Below are positions 50,713-60,238 of a stretch of 64,000 nt of DNA, in pieces. Numbering within the stretch: position 1 is the first letter of the stretch; each line of letters opens with the position of its first letter. The notes below the pieces were generated by a model that saw only the letters and a program-made list of their open reading frames with translations, was not told the DNA's origin and ran no database searches. The stretch lies in NCBI RefSeq assembly GCF_013285385.1, contig NZ_CP054212.1:186001-250000 (forward strand), written 5' to 3'. This DNA comes from Paramixta manurensis (GTDB taxonomy: Bacteria > Pseudomonadota > Gammaproteobacteria > Enterobacterales > Enterobacteriaceae). The position numbers were made by a program, and so were the translations under genes.

Positions 50713-51838
50713 ACAAAAGCCGACGGTTAATCCCCCGCTCTGGTTACTGGCGGAGTTAACCTACCGTTGTCCGCTGCAATGCCCCTATTGCTCCAACCCG
50801 CTGGATTTCGCGCAGCAGGATCAAGAGCTCACCACCGAACAGTGGATCGCGGTGTTCAAACAGGCGCGCGCGATGGGCAGCGTTCAGCTCGGTTTTTCCG
50901 GCGGTGAGCCGCTGGTACGTAAAGATTTGGCGGAGTTGATCGCCGCTGCGCATGATATGGGGTTTTATACCAACCTGATTACCTCAGGCATTGGTCTGAC
51001 CGAGAAGAAGCTGGATACTTTCGCGCAGGCCGGGTTGGACCATATTCAGATCAGCTTCCAGGCCAGCGATGAAACCTTAAACGCGGCGCTGGCCGGTTCG
51101 GCGAAGGCGTTTCAGCAAAAACTCGCCATGGCGAAAGCGGTGAAAAAACATGGCTACCCGATGGTGCTTAACTTTGTTTTGCACCGCCATAATATCGATC
51201 AGATCGATCGCATCATCGAGCTCTGCATCCAGCTTGAAGCCGACGATGTAGAACTGGCGACTTGCCAGTTTTATGGTTGGGCGCAGCTTAATCGTGAAGG
51301 TTTGCTGCCAACCCGCCAGCAGATTGCTAACGCGGAAGCGGTGGTGAAGGACTATCGCGCAAAAATGGCGGAGAGCGGTAACCTGGCCAACCTGTTGTTT
51401 GTCACGCCCGACTATTATGAAGAGCGGCCAAAAGGCTGTATGGGAGGGTGGGGCGCGATTTTCCTTAGCGTGACACCAGAAGGCACTGCGCTACCTTGCC
51501 ACAGCGCCCGCCAGTTGCCGGTGGCGTTTCCGTCGGTGCTGGAGCATGACTTACAGCACATCTGGTATGAATCTTTCGGCTTCAACCGCTATCGCGGCTT
51601 TGACTGGATGCCGGAGCCCTGCCGTTCTTGTTCGGAAAAAGAGCAAGATTTTGGCGGCTGCCGTTGCCAGGCATTTATGTTGACCGGTAATGCCGACAAT
51701 GCCGATCCGGTCTGCTCGAAATCGCCACACCACGGTAAAATCTTGGCGGCGCGTGAGCAGGCGAACTGCACCACGATGCAAATTAACCAACTGCAATTCC
51801 GTAACCGCGTTAATTCTCAATTGATCTTTAAGGGCTAA
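50705..51838 (+). CDS. pqqE: PqqE, radical SAM PqqA-crosslinking enzyme
   Basis: A 377-residue radical SAM enzyme that forms the carbon-carbon bond between Glu16 and Tyr20 of PqqA. The cluster motif CPLQCPYC is near 21. A SPASM-type C-terminal domain carries further cysteines (EPCRSCSEKEQDFGGCRCQA near 309, DPVCSKSPHHGK near 340). GTG at 50705 overlaps pqqD; the open frame upstream is the pqqD shadow. Length is close to Klebsiella PqqE (380). Confidence 0.97.
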   Translation: MSEQKPTVNPPLWLLAELTYRCPLQCPYCSNPLDFAQQDQELTTEQWIAVFKQARAMGSVQLGFSGGEPLVRKDLAELIAAAHDMGFYTNLITSGIGLTEKKLDTFAQAGLDHIQISFQASDETLNAALAGSAKAFQQKLAMAKAVKKHGYPMVLNFVLHRHNIDQIDRIIELCIQLEADDVELATCQFYGWAQLNREGLLPTRQQIANAEAVVKDYRAKMAESGNLANLLFVTPDYYEERPKGCMGGWGAIFLSVTPEGTALPCHSARQLPVAFPSVLEHDLQHIWYESFGFNRYRGFDWMPEPCRSCSEKEQDFGGCRCQAFMLTGNADNADPVCSKSPHHGKILAAREQANCTTMQINQLQFRNRVNSQLIFKG

Positions 51839-51839
51839 G

Positions 51840-54275
51840 ATGTGCGACGCAGCGGATGAGGCGCAGTTAACGCTGGCAAACGGTCTGCGGGTACATCTGC
51901 ATCACCAGCCACACGCGCCACGCGGCGCGGCATTAGTACAGATTGATGCCGGTAGCCACCATGAACCGGAAGCCTGGCCTGGTCTTGCGCACCTGTTGGA
52001 GCATATGGTGTTCAACGGCAGCGCGGCCTTTACTCACCATGCTCGTCTTATGGCGTGGGTACAGGCGGAGGGGGGGCGGGTCAACGCCACCACGCAAGCG
52101 GCCTCAACCGCTTTTTTCTTTGAAGTGTCGGCGGATAAGTTGGCCGATGGCGTGGCCCGCCTAGTGGATATGCTGGCGGCTCCGTTGCTGACGGAAGAGG
52201 CGTTGCGCCATGAAGTGACGGTGATCGACGCCGAGTATCAACTGCTGAAAAACCACGCGGAAACCCGGTGTGATGCGGCAACCGATTACGCCTTTGGCGC
52301 GCTACCGGCTATGCGGCGTTTTCATGTCGGCAATCAAGCGAGCTTTGGCGATGATATTCCCGCGTTGCGCCAGGCGTTATGGCATTACCACCAGCGTTTT
52401 TACCACGCGGGAAATATGGTTTTGTGGCTTCAGGGGCCGCAATCCTGCGCCGAATTGGCGGCGTTGGCGCAGCAGTTCGGGAGCGCGTTTGCCGCCAGTG
52501 CGCCACCCGCCGCGCCGTTCGCGTTGCCCGGGCCGATTAATTTACCCTATGGTTTTGCGCTTGCGTGCGCGGAAGGCGCAGCCTGTTTACGCCTGAGCTT
52601 TTGGCTTAGAGAGTGGAACGCGCGCGATGCCGAAGCGCTGATGCTGTTGCAGCAACTGGCGCTTGATGAATCTCAAAATAGCCTGCTGGCGGCGCTACGC
52701 GCTGCCGAACTCTGCGAAGAGATTCGTCTGCTTAACCCTTATCGCACCGCTCAGGCCGCTATTGTGACGCTGGAGTTCAGCCTTACCTCGCCCGATTACG
52801 CGGTGGCGCGTACTACGGAAGCCTGGTTTCTACATTGGCTGGCAATGTTACCCGCACTCTCATCCGCCCGGTTGTTACATTACGCGAGCCTGGCCCGGCG
52901 CGCTTTTTGGCGCCTGCCGCCGCTGGAACAATTGCGGCAGCGGGCGATGGGCTTTCCGCCACCGGCTAAAGCGGATGACATCCTGCTGAGTTGGTCGCAT
53001 TTATTGCCGCAATTGACGGAGCGACAAATGACGCGTCTGTGGAGCGCGGAACAGGCCGCCACGCAGGAGGTGGAAACGCAAGGCTTTCGGCTACCAATGC
53101 GTGTGCTAGAGGAAACGCCCGCCAGCCTGCCTGTTCCGGTGCCGACGCTGGGCTTTTTTACGCCCGGACGCGCGCTAACGCCACCGACGTTACCGGACGC
53201 TTCGGTGCCATTAACCGCGATTGAGGTGCCAGGCGATCAACCGGTATTACTGCTACGCCCGGCGTTTGGCGCCATGGTTAGCGATGCGCAAGGGTATTTG
53301 ATGCAGACGGCGTTACGCAGCGTGGCGGGCGACATACTGCATCGCGGCGGCCAGTTGCTGATGGCGGAACATCAGGGCGTTTGGTATTTCCAGATACGCG
53401 GCGAAGCGGCGTTATTGCCGGTTGCGCTGGCGGCCGCTATTGAATCATTAACCGCGTTGTCCGGGGCGGTTTACGCACAGGGTGAACGCGCCTGGCGGCG
53501 AGCGCAACGCGCAGATGTCTCGATTCGCGCCCTGCTTAGCCTGTTACCGCGCGTGCTCAGGAATGAAACACATGATGGCCCGCCGCTTGACGCTTTGCCA
53601 CAACGCGGATGGGAGGCCTGCCTGGCTGGCGGTGATGATGCGCTGCGACAGCAACTGGCGCACCTGCTTTCACGTTTTCCCGGTCAAATAAATCAGCCGC
53701 AGGCCACCACTGCGATCCCGCCACCGGCAGGGCAACAACACTTGTTACCGGCGGTAGAGGGAGACGCGGCGTTATTACTGTTTTGCCCGCTAGTGGAAAA
53801 TACCGCTGCCTGTCTGGCGGCATGGCGTCTGTTGGCCCTGGTGTACGAGCCGCTGTTTTTTCAGCGCCTGCGTGAGCAACAACAAGTGGGCTACGTGGTC
53901 AGTTGCCGTTTTCATCAAAGCGCCGATCGCGCGGGGATTTTGTTTGCGTTGCAATCGCCACGCTATGGTATTGAAGCGTTGCTGGCGTTTATCGAGCGCT
54001 TTTTGGCTGAGGTCACCCACGATCTTGAGCGCTTAAGCGAGGCGGCGTGGGAACAGAAACGCACCACGCTGCGTAATGCCTTGCGTGCTACAGCGGCAGA
54101 TAGCTTAACGCGCGCCAGGGAATACTGGCAGAGAATGCGGCACGACACGCCTTCGATTAGCGAGGTGCAGCTTGCGCAATGCGATCGGGCCCAACTCCTG
54201 CATTACCACCAGCGCTTACGTGAACAGCCTGAATGCCGCGTGCAATTGGCCAGCGCGCCCGGTTTCTTACCGTAG
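51840..54275 (+). CDS. pqqF: PqqF, M16-family zinc protease
   Basis: An 811-residue pitrilysin-like protease. The inverted zinc motif HLLEHMVFNG (HXXEH) is near 47, with the second glutamate about 75 residues later (HEVTVIDAEYQLL). The C-terminal half is a degenerate copy typical of M16A proteins (RLREQQQVGYVVSCRF near 677). It is thought to release the modified Glu-Tyr from PqqA. It starts 1 bp after pqqE's stop, so the operon is pqqABCDEF, the enteric order. It is longer than the 761-residue Klebsiella enzyme. Confidence 0.93.
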   Translation: MCDAADEAQLTLANGLRVHLHHQPHAPRGAALVQIDAGSHHEPEAWPGLAHLLEHMVFNGSAAFTHHARLMAWVQAEGGRVNATTQAASTAFFFEVSADKLADGVARLVDMLAAPLLTEEALRHEVTVIDAEYQLLKNHAETRCDAATDYAFGALPAMRRFHVGNQASFGDDIPALRQALWHYHQRFYHAGNMVLWLQGPQSCAELAALAQQFGSAFAASAPPAAPFALPGPINLPYGFALACAEGAACLRLSFWLREWNARDAEALMLLQQLALDESQNSLLAALRAAELCEEIRLLNPYRTAQAAIVTLEFSLTSPDYAVARTTEAWFLHWLAMLPALSSARLLHYASLARRAFWRLPPLEQLRQRAMGFPPPAKADDILLSWSHLLPQLTERQMTRLWSAEQAATQEVETQGFRLPMRVLEETPASLPVPVPTLGFFTPGRALTPPTLPDASVPLTAIEVPGDQPVLLLRPAFGAMVSDAQGYLMQTALRSVAGDILHRGGQLLMAEHQGVWYFQIRGEAALLPVALAAAIESLTALSGAVYAQGERAWRRAQRADVSIRALLSLLPRVLRNETHDGPPLDALPQRGWEACLAGGDDALRQQLAHLLSRFPGQINQPQATTAIPPPAGQQHLLPAVEGDAALLLFCPLVENTAACLAAWRLLALVYEPLFFQRLREQQQVGYVVSCRFHQSADRAGILFALQSPRYGIEALLAFIERFLAEVTHDLERLSEAAWEQKRTTLRNALRATAADSLTRAREYWQRMRHDTPSISEVQLAQCDRAQLLHYHQRLREQPECRVQLASAPGFLP

Positions 54276-54474
54276 TTTTCAATCGCGTGTGATTCCTTCT
54301 GATATTTCTGGATAAGCAAAGGACGATTGGTGGAGCGTGCAGAATTTCACCTCGATCGTGTCAAAAAACCAGATACACATCACATTTTTATCACGCTATT
54401 TCCTTACCTTCCGTCAGTAACTAATTATTAATCAAATGGTTAATCTTGCTTCCGTTTCGCTTGTGTGTACTTAG

Positions 54475-54490
54475 TGTGTAAAATTACACA
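54475..54490 (+). promoter_or_regulatory. Palindromic operator upstream of the PTS operon
   Basis: TGTGTAA-AA-TTACACA is a perfect inverted repeat, 66 bp before the IIB start. It lies in the 280-bp gap after pqqF, which also has CRP-like GTGATCACAC (54491-54500). A repressor or activator site is likely; the protein is unknown. Confidence 0.5.
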
Positions 54491-54555
54491 GTGATCACAC
54501 TTCCTCTGCGTGCCGCGTGCTTTAATTCTCTTCACATCGACACAGGAGAATAACC

Positions 54556-54837
54556 ATGAAACATCTGATGATTTGCTGCGGCGCAGGCGTTGCCACCAGC
54601 ACCGTGGCATTAAATAAACTCCAGGACTATCTGAAAAAAGAAAATCTGTTGGATAAAGTGCGTATTTCACAAGGGACGGTTGCTGAAGCCAAAACCCGCG
54701 ATGATCTGGACTTCATCGTCTCCACCTCGCCAGTGTCGCTTTCTGTACCGGTGGTCAACGCGCTGCCGTTATTAACCGGAATGGGAACCGACGCGGTGTT
54801 TAGCCGTGTAAAAGAGTTAATTCTCGCCGAGGGTTAA
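54556..54837 (+). CDS. PTS galactitol-type EIIB component
   Basis: A 93-residue cytosolic EIIB of the galactitol (Gat/SgcB) family. The phosphocysteine loop is MICCGAGVATSTVALNKL near residue 6. It accepts phosphate from EIIA and passes it to the sugar during transport. It is the first gene of an IIB-IIC-IIA operon, with AGGAGA before the ATG and IIC starting 3 bp later. The sugar is unknown. Confidence 0.9.
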   Translation: MKHLMICCGAGVATSTVALNKLQDYLKKENLLDKVRISQGTVAEAKTRDDLDFIVSTSPVSLSVPVVNALPLLTGMGTDAVFSRVKELILAEG

Positions 54838-54840
54838 GCC

Positions 54841-56205
54841 ATGTTTATCATTGATTACATTGTGAATTTAGGGGCATCGGTCATGATGCCGCTCATATTC
54901 ATTATCCTCGGCGTGATCTTACGCTTGCCGCTGACGAAAGCGATTAAAGCCGGGTTGATGGTGGGGATTGGTTTTATCGGCCTGAGTATCACGGTCAACC
55001 TGATGGTTGACTCACTGACGCCCGTCAGCCATGCCATTGTTGAGCGTTTTGGTCTTAACCTGACGGTATTGGACGTGGGTTGGCCAGCGGCTGCAGCGGT
55101 GGCGATGGGGACACGCGTCGGTGCATTAGTGATCCCGGTCTGCGTGGCGATTAATGTACTGATGTTGTACACCAAAACCACCCGGGTGCTGAACGTAGAT
55201 ATTTGGAACTTGTGGCATCATGCTTTTACCGGATCGCTGGTCACCATCATTACCAATAGCCTGTGGCTTGGCGTTTTCGCCGCCGCGCTGAACTGCATTA
55301 TCACGATGGTGATTGCCGACCGTACCAGCGGCGATGTCGAAAAATACCTGAATCTCCCCTCTATCTCGGTGCCGCATGGTTTTTCTGCCTCATTTGTTCC
55401 TGCGGCTTGGCTGGTCAACGTCATTGTCGATCGCATACCGGGCGTACGCGATATTAAAATTGATACCGAAGTGATTCAGAAACGTTTGGCGCTGTTGGGC
55501 GATCCGGCCTCGCTGGGCGCGATTATTGGCGCACTGTTGGGGATTATTGCCGGTATTGAGGTTAAGGCGATTCTGCAAACCGCGATTACGATGGCGGCAG
55601 TAATGACCATTATTCCACGCATGGCGAAAATGCTGATGGAAGGGGTTTATCCGATCAGCGAACGCATTCAAGAGATTGCTCAGTCTCGCGCTGGTTCATT
55701 CGGGAAAATCGCTATCGGGCTTGATTCGGCGGTCAGCGTTGGGCATCCGGTTACCTTATCGGTTTCTATGTTAATGATCCCGATTATGCTGGTGCTGGCG
55801 GCTATCGTGCCGGGTAACCAATTCCTGCCTTTCGCCTCGCTTACCGGTCTGCCGTTCGCCTTTGTGTTGGTTACTGCGGTTTGCCGTGGCGACATGTTCC
55901 GCACCTTACTGACCGGTTTGCTGACCCTGAGCCTGGCGCTGTTAATTGGCACCAGTCTGGCACCGATTGTCACCAGTACGGCGGTCAGTACCGGTTTCTC
56001 ATTACCGCAGGGCACCACCAGTATCAGTAGCGTGGATTATGCCGGTGCGATGCTGCCGTGGGTGATTATCCAGAGCTTCTACTTTAAAGCGATTGGGGTC
56101 GGTATTCTCACCCTGTTTACCGCGGGTTTGATGGTGTGGAACCGTCGCAAACTGGCGCAGGAAAATGAACAGATGGCGGATGCCGCCACGCAAACCGAGA
56201 AATAA
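54841..56205 (+). CDS. PTS galactitol-type EIIC permease
   Basis: A 454-residue polytopic membrane component of the GatC/SgcC family. Conserved segments are VNLGASVMMPLIFIILGVIL near 8, VGIGFIGLSITVNLMVDSL near 41, and ISERIQEIAQSRAGSFGKIA near 271. It forms the sugar channel of the PTS. The IIA gene follows almost directly (1 bp), so all three are cotranscribed. Substrate could be galactitol or another polyol or sugar acid; no catabolic enzyme is adjacent to decide it. Confidence 0.9.
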   Translation: MFIIDYIVNLGASVMMPLIFIILGVILRLPLTKAIKAGLMVGIGFIGLSITVNLMVDSLTPVSHAIVERFGLNLTVLDVGWPAAAAVAMGTRVGALVIPVCVAINVLMLYTKTTRVLNVDIWNLWHHAFTGSLVTIITNSLWLGVFAAALNCIITMVIADRTSGDVEKYLNLPSISVPHGFSASFVPAAWLVNVIVDRIPGVRDIKIDTEVIQKRLALLGDPASLGAIIGALLGIIAGIEVKAILQTAITMAAVMTIIPRMAKMLMEGVYPISERIQEIAQSRAGSFGKIAIGLDSAVSVGHPVTLSVSMLMIPIMLVLAAIVPGNQFLPFASLTGLPFAFVLVTAVCRGDMFRTLLTGLLTLSLALLIGTSLAPIVTSTAVSTGFSLPQGTTSISSVDYAGAMLPWVIIQSFYFKAIGVGILTLFTAGLMVWNRRKLAQENEQMADAATQTEK

Positions 56206-56206
56206 T

Positions 56207-56659
56207 ATGTTTAGCGCAAATCGAGTGTTTACCGTAACTCAGGCCATCAGTCGGAACGACTTACTCAGCCAACTGGCGGATAGCCTGCAGGCCGATGGGC
56301 TGGTGAAAGCCAGCTTTCTGGAAGGCGTGCTGGCGCGGGAAAAAATCTATCCCACCGGTATTTATATGGAAACCCATAGCGTCGCCATTCCGCACACCGA
56401 GTTTGAACACGTCAATCACACCGGGTTCGCGATTGCTATCAACCAGGCTGGCGTGGAATTTCATCGCACCGACGAGCCTGAAGCGGTGGTGGTACCGGAG
56501 GTGGTGGTTATGATGGCCATCGCGCCGGATTGCGAAAAGGTGGCGATTATCCAATCGTTGTTTGCGTTACTGGCGGAAAGAGAGCGGGTTAACGATATCT
56601 GCAAAATGACGCCGGAGGCGATTGCAAAAGTGTTCACTGGCGCGGTTGTAACGAGCTAG
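56207..56659 (+). CDS. PTS EIIA component (fructose/mannitol-galactitol type)
   Basis: A 150-residue EIIA domain protein. The phospho-accepting histidine is in ETHSVAIPHTEFEHVNH near 58-74. The N-terminal SRNDLLSQLADSLQADGLVK and C-terminal VAIIQSLFALLAERERVNDI fit PTS_EIIA_2. It takes phosphate from HPr and passes it to the EIIB at the operon start. ATG at 56207 is preferred over upstream codons that overlap the IIC gene. Confidence 0.88.
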   Translation: MFSANRVFTVTQAISRNDLLSQLADSLQADGLVKASFLEGVLAREKIYPTGIYMETHSVAIPHTEFEHVNHTGFAIAINQAGVEFHRTDEPEAVVVPEVVVMMAIAPDCEKVAIIQSLFALLAERERVNDICKMTPEAIAKVFTGAVVTS

Positions 56660-56716
56660 AATACTCGGGTTATGCCTTCGCACGTGAAGCCGGCGCCGGA
56701 GCCCGAGGAGTCCAGG

Positions 56717-57049
56717 ATGTTACGAATCAGCGATGTGATTGAGTTAGCGATGGTGAGTCGTAAAACCATCTATAACGCTATCAACAGCGGGCGGCTGAAG
56801 TATCAGTTGGTTGCGGTGGATAACCGTCAGGTTCGTATGTTTCGCGAGGAAGATGTTTTTGATGCATTTCCTCGCGCTAACCGTGGGATGACGCGCGAAC
56901 AGGAAGTGCAGGCGCTACGCGAGGAAGTGGCCTCGCTGAAGTTTGCATTGTCCGAACTGCAAAAAGCGGTCGATGCGATGGACCCCGCCAGCCAATATGA
57001 AATGACCAGCATTAGCGGTCAGGTAAAAAAAGCGCCCGATCAAAAGTAG
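56717..57049 (+). CDS. Small helix-turn-helix/coiled-coil DNA-binding protein
   Basis: About 110 residues from the ATG at 56717 (MLRISDVIELAMVSRKTIYN), after AGGAGTCCAGG. The N-terminal half looks like an excisionase/MerR-type helix-turn-helix (SRKTIYNAINSGRLKYQLVA, then MFREEDVFDAF). The C-terminal half, about 60-95, is a heptad-rich coiled coil (EVQALREEVASLKFALSELQ). It follows the PTS IIA gene after 57 bp and could regulate that operon, but I know no characterised family member. The last bases form part of the hemB terminator. Confidence 0.65.
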   Translation: MLRISDVIELAMVSRKTIYNAINSGRLKYQLVAVDNRQVRMFREEDVFDAFPRANRGMTREQEVQALREEVASLKFALSELQKAVDAMDPASQYEMTSISGQVKKAPDQK

Positions 57050-57057
57050 CGGGCGCT
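57031..57057 (-). terminator. Terminator of hemB
   Basis: AGCGCCCG (57031-57038) pairs with CGGGCGCT (57050-57057). On the minus strand the stem is followed by TTTTTTTACC, a good T-tract, so it ends hemB transcripts 9 bp after the stop. It overlaps the end of the convergent helix-turn-helix gene. Confidence 0.85.
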
Positions 57058-57065
57058 AATTTGTC

Positions 57066-58043
57066 CTACAGCAGGTTATTTTCCGCCAGTTCGAGCGCAA
57101 AGTAGCTGAAAATAATATCCGCACCGGCACGTTTAATCGCGCCCAGGCTTTCCAGTATTACATCACGTTCGTTAATCGCGCCAGCCTGACCGGCGAACTT
57201 AATCATCGCGTACTCTCCGCTTACCTGATAAGCCGCCAGCGGCAGTTCAGTACGATCGCGAATCTCACGCAGAATATCCAGATAAGCGCCGGCAGGTTTT
57301 ACCATCAGTGAATCCGCGCCTTCGGCGGCATCAATTAATGACTCGCGAATGGCTTCACGGCGGTTCATCGGGTTCATCTGATAGGTCTTACGATCGCCTT
57401 TCAGCGCGGTGCCTGCCGCTTCACGGAACGGGCCGTAAAATGAAGAGGCAAACTTGGTGGAGTAAGACATGATGGCGGTATCGGTAAAGCCGGCTTCATC
57501 CAGCGCACGGCGGATTGCCGCAACCTGGCCGTCCATTGCGGCAGACGGGGCGATAAAATCGGCGCCAGCATGCGCGGCGACCACCGCTTGTTTTCCGAGG
57601 TTAACCAGAGTGGCATCATTATCCACGCCATGATCGCAGAGAACGCCGCAGTGACCATGCGAGGTGTATTCGCAGAAACAGGTGTCGGACATGACGATCA
57701 TTTCCGGCACCGTCTCTTTACAGATGCGCGACATACGCGCCACCAGCCCATTTTCTTGCCAGGCATCGCTACCGGTAGCATCGGTATGGTGCGAAATGCC
57801 AAATGTCATCACGGAACGGATACCGGCTTTGGCAATGCGCTCAATTTCGTATGCCAGGCGTTTTTCAGGAATCCGCATCACGCCGGGCATCGCCTCGATT
57901 GGCTTATAATCATCCACGCCTTCTTCAACGAAAATAGGCAGCGCCAGATCATTGAGGCTTAAAGAGGTTTCCTGGAACAGGCTGCGTAGCGCGGCGCTTT
58001 TGCGCAGCCTTCTGGGGCGGTTAATCAATGAGAAGTCAGACAT
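57066..58043 (-). CDS. hemB: Porphobilinogen synthase (delta-aminolevulinate dehydratase)
   Basis: A 325-residue cytosolic enzyme that joins two 5-aminolevulinate molecules to porphobilinogen in heme, siroheme and cobalamin synthesis. The catalytic zinc site is MSDTCFCEYTSHGHCGV near 117. The two Schiff-base lysines are in YSTKFASSFYGPFR near 193 and DSLMVKPAGAYLDIL near 243. ATG at 58043 (MSDFSLINRPRRLRKS) gives the family length; longer upstream codons are not conserved. It is monocistronic with its own terminator. Confidence 0.97.
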   Translation of the reverse strand: MSDFSLINRPRRLRKSAALRSLFQETSLSLNDLALPIFVEEGVDDYKPIEAMPGVMRIPEKRLAYEIERIAKAGIRSVMTFGISHHTDATGSDAWQENGLVARMSRICKETVPEMIVMSDTCFCEYTSHGHCGVLCDHGVDNDATLVNLGKQAVVAAHAGADFIAPSAAMDGQVAAIRRALDEAGFTDTAIMSYSTKFASSFYGPFREAAGTALKGDRKTYQMNPMNRREAIRESLIDAAEGADSLMVKPAGAYLDILREIRDRTELPLAAYQVSGEYAMIKFAGQAGAINERDVILESLGAIKRAGADIIFSYFALELAENNLL

Positions 58044-58205
58044 AATGGTGGCTATTGTGAAGAAAAAAGTAGCGTTAAGTTTACTCTTTTTTTGCCCGCG
58101 AGGTTGAACCATTGAGGGCAACAAGATGAACATTAATGGCTTTTTGCGTTGCGATTTGTGTCGCCATCGCGCCCGGCCAACGAGCGCGATGGGCGGTGAG
58201 AAAGC

Positions 58206-59711
58206 TTATTCGTTGATGTCTGGATGCTGCTGAATCAGATGCTTACGCTTCTCTTCCAGACGAGCGATCTCGTCATTAATATCTTCGATCTTGCTTTCAA
58301 TATTGTCGTGATGCTCCTGCAAAATTTCCCGAGCTTCTTCAATATCCGAGGCTGCCGGCGTCGCGCCTTGCAGCGGTTTATTCGCCGTCTCTTTCATCAT
58401 GACGCCGGTAATCAACCCGATAACCGCAAACACCATCAGGTAATAAGCGGGCATATACAGGTTGTTAGTGGTTTCTACCAGCCAGGCGATCACGGTAGGC
58501 GTCAGACCCGCCACCAAGATGGAGATATTAAACGCGCTGGCTAAGGCGCTGTAGCGGATATGGGTGGGGAACATCGCCGGTAACGACGAAGCCATGACGC
58601 CAGTAAACGCGTTGAGGATCACCGCCATAATTAACAGACCGGCGAAAATCAGCCCGATGACGTTGCTGTTAATCAACATAAAGGAGGGGATGGAGAACAA
58701 CAGCAGCGCAATACTACCGATAATGACAAACGGACGGCGGCCGAAACGGTCACTCAGCAAACCCATTACCGGTTGAACAAACAGCATACCCAGCATGATG
58801 GCGATGATAATTAATACGCCATGGTCTTCCGAGTAATGCAGGTTATGCGACAGATAACTAGGCATATAAGTGAGCAACATGTAGTAGGTCACATTGGTCG
58901 ACACCACCAGACCGATACAGGCCAACAAACTTTTCCAGTGACGTGTCGCAATCTCTTTAAACGACACTTTCGGCCCTTCGCGCAGACCTTCGCGATCGCC
59001 TTGCTCCAGTTTATCGACATGCTGTTGGAAGGCCGGGGTTTCTTCTAGCGCATGGCGCAGATAGAGCCCGATAATCCCCAGCGGCAGCGCAAGGAAGAAC
59101 GGCAGGCGCCAGCCCCAAGCGAGGAAACGTTCTTCACCAATGATGGTTGAGATCAGTACCACCACGCCTGCGCCCAAGACAAAACCGGCGATGGAACCGA
59201 AGTCGAGCCAACTGCCCATAAAGCCGCGCTTACGGTCAGGTGAGTATTCGGCGACAAAGATTGACGCCCCGGTATACTCTCCGCCCACCGAAAAACCCTG
59301 TGCCATTTTGGCGAGCAGCAGCAAGATTGGCGCCCAGATACCAATGGATGCATGGGAGGGAATTAAGCCGATACAGAAGGTACTGATCGACATAATGACA
59401 ATGGTAATCGAGAGGATTTTTTGGCGGCCATATTTGTCGCCAAGCATACCGAAGAACAGCCCGCCAAGCGGACGGATTAAAAAGGGAACAGAGAAGGTTG
59501 CCAGTGCGGCAATCATCTGTACGCCAGGATCGGCGCCGGGGAAAAAGACCTTACCGAGTGCATAAGCCACAAAACCGTATACACCGAAATCAAACCATTC
59601 CATCGCGTTGCCCAGAGATGCCGCGGTAATGGCTTTACGCAAACGCGCATCATCAATGATGGTGACATCATCTAACGCGATTGGCTTTACACGCTTCCTA
59701 CGTAGCTTCAT
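58206..59711 (-). CDS. proP: Osmoprotectant/proton symporter ProP
   Basis: A 501-residue MFS transporter of proline, betaine and other compatible solutes, activated by high osmolality. It starts MKLRRKRVKPIALDDVTIID and has NAMEWFDFGVYGFVAYALG near 35, GDKYGRQKILSITIVIMS near 90, and ALEETPAFQQHVDKL near 219. The C-terminal extension (EEAREILQEHHDNIESKIED to HPDINE, about 455-501) is the antiparallel coiled coil that tunes osmotic activation in E. coli ProP. ATG at 59711 gives 501 residues against 500 in E. coli. Codons upstream were rejected. Confidence 0.96.
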   Translation of the reverse strand: MKLRRKRVKPIALDDVTIIDDARLRKAITAASLGNAMEWFDFGVYGFVAYALGKVFFPGADPGVQMIAALATFSVPFLIRPLGGLFFGMLGDKYGRQKILSITIVIMSISTFCIGLIPSHASIGIWAPILLLLAKMAQGFSVGGEYTGASIFVAEYSPDRKRGFMGSWLDFGSIAGFVLGAGVVVLISTIIGEERFLAWGWRLPFFLALPLGIIGLYLRHALEETPAFQQHVDKLEQGDREGLREGPKVSFKEIATRHWKSLLACIGLVVSTNVTYYMLLTYMPSYLSHNLHYSEDHGVLIIIAIMLGMLFVQPVMGLLSDRFGRRPFVIIGSIALLLFSIPSFMLINSNVIGLIFAGLLIMAVILNAFTGVMASSLPAMFPTHIRYSALASAFNISILVAGLTPTVIAWLVETTNNLYMPAYYLMVFAVIGLITGVMMKETANKPLQGATPAASDIEEAREILQEHHDNIESKIEDINDEIARLEEKRKHLIQQHPDINE

Positions 59712-60238
59712 ATAAATCGCCCTGTATTTTCTTACCGAAAAAGAAAAGTCCTCAAGGTCGCGGACCGATAGCTGAACCGAGTCAGACCGCGGCGTTGAGA
59801 AAATTAAACATAGACCACACGGGTCATCGCAAAAGAGCACATATTAAATAATTCCGTCAGGTAACGGATGCCCTTTCGCCACATAGTATATCGTCTGAGC
59901 ACCCCTAATGTCATTTTTAGGCTGGAAACGCGCTGCCATGCGGGATGAAAACGGGGTAATTCGGCGCTTATCGCTATTCTGTTATGTTGCTGGCGCACGG
60001 CGTTCGCCGTCTGTCGATGGTGCAACGTTGCCTTTTATTTGTGCAGTCGTAGCGCCCGTCAGCCACCGGCCGTTGTGGTTGTTCGCGGGTTATATCTGGT
60101 GCTCCATCTTGTATCCATGTCGGTATCCACCTGCCCTGGCGCGGAGATCGGGCGCTTTTTTTACCTCGCTTTTCTCATTCTGGCCTGCTTTATGCACAGA
60201 GGTGGGTAACCCTCTCTGATTGATAAAGGTGCGCGCTA
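59712..60238. other. proP/amidase divergent promoter region
   Basis: This 527-bp region separates divergent proP and the amidase gene. E. coli proP is driven by a CRP-linked promoter and a Fis/sigma-S promoter in the equivalent place, but no clear site could be fixed here by eye. AT-rich stretches at 59800-59870 suit promoters. Two plus-strand frames (near 59908 and 60001) have no recognisable protein features. Confidence 0.4.

Noticed and set aside
59908..60219. Plus-strand 103-residue frame between proP and the amidase
   Set aside because: No ribosome site or family features; composition is that of non-coding promoter DNA.
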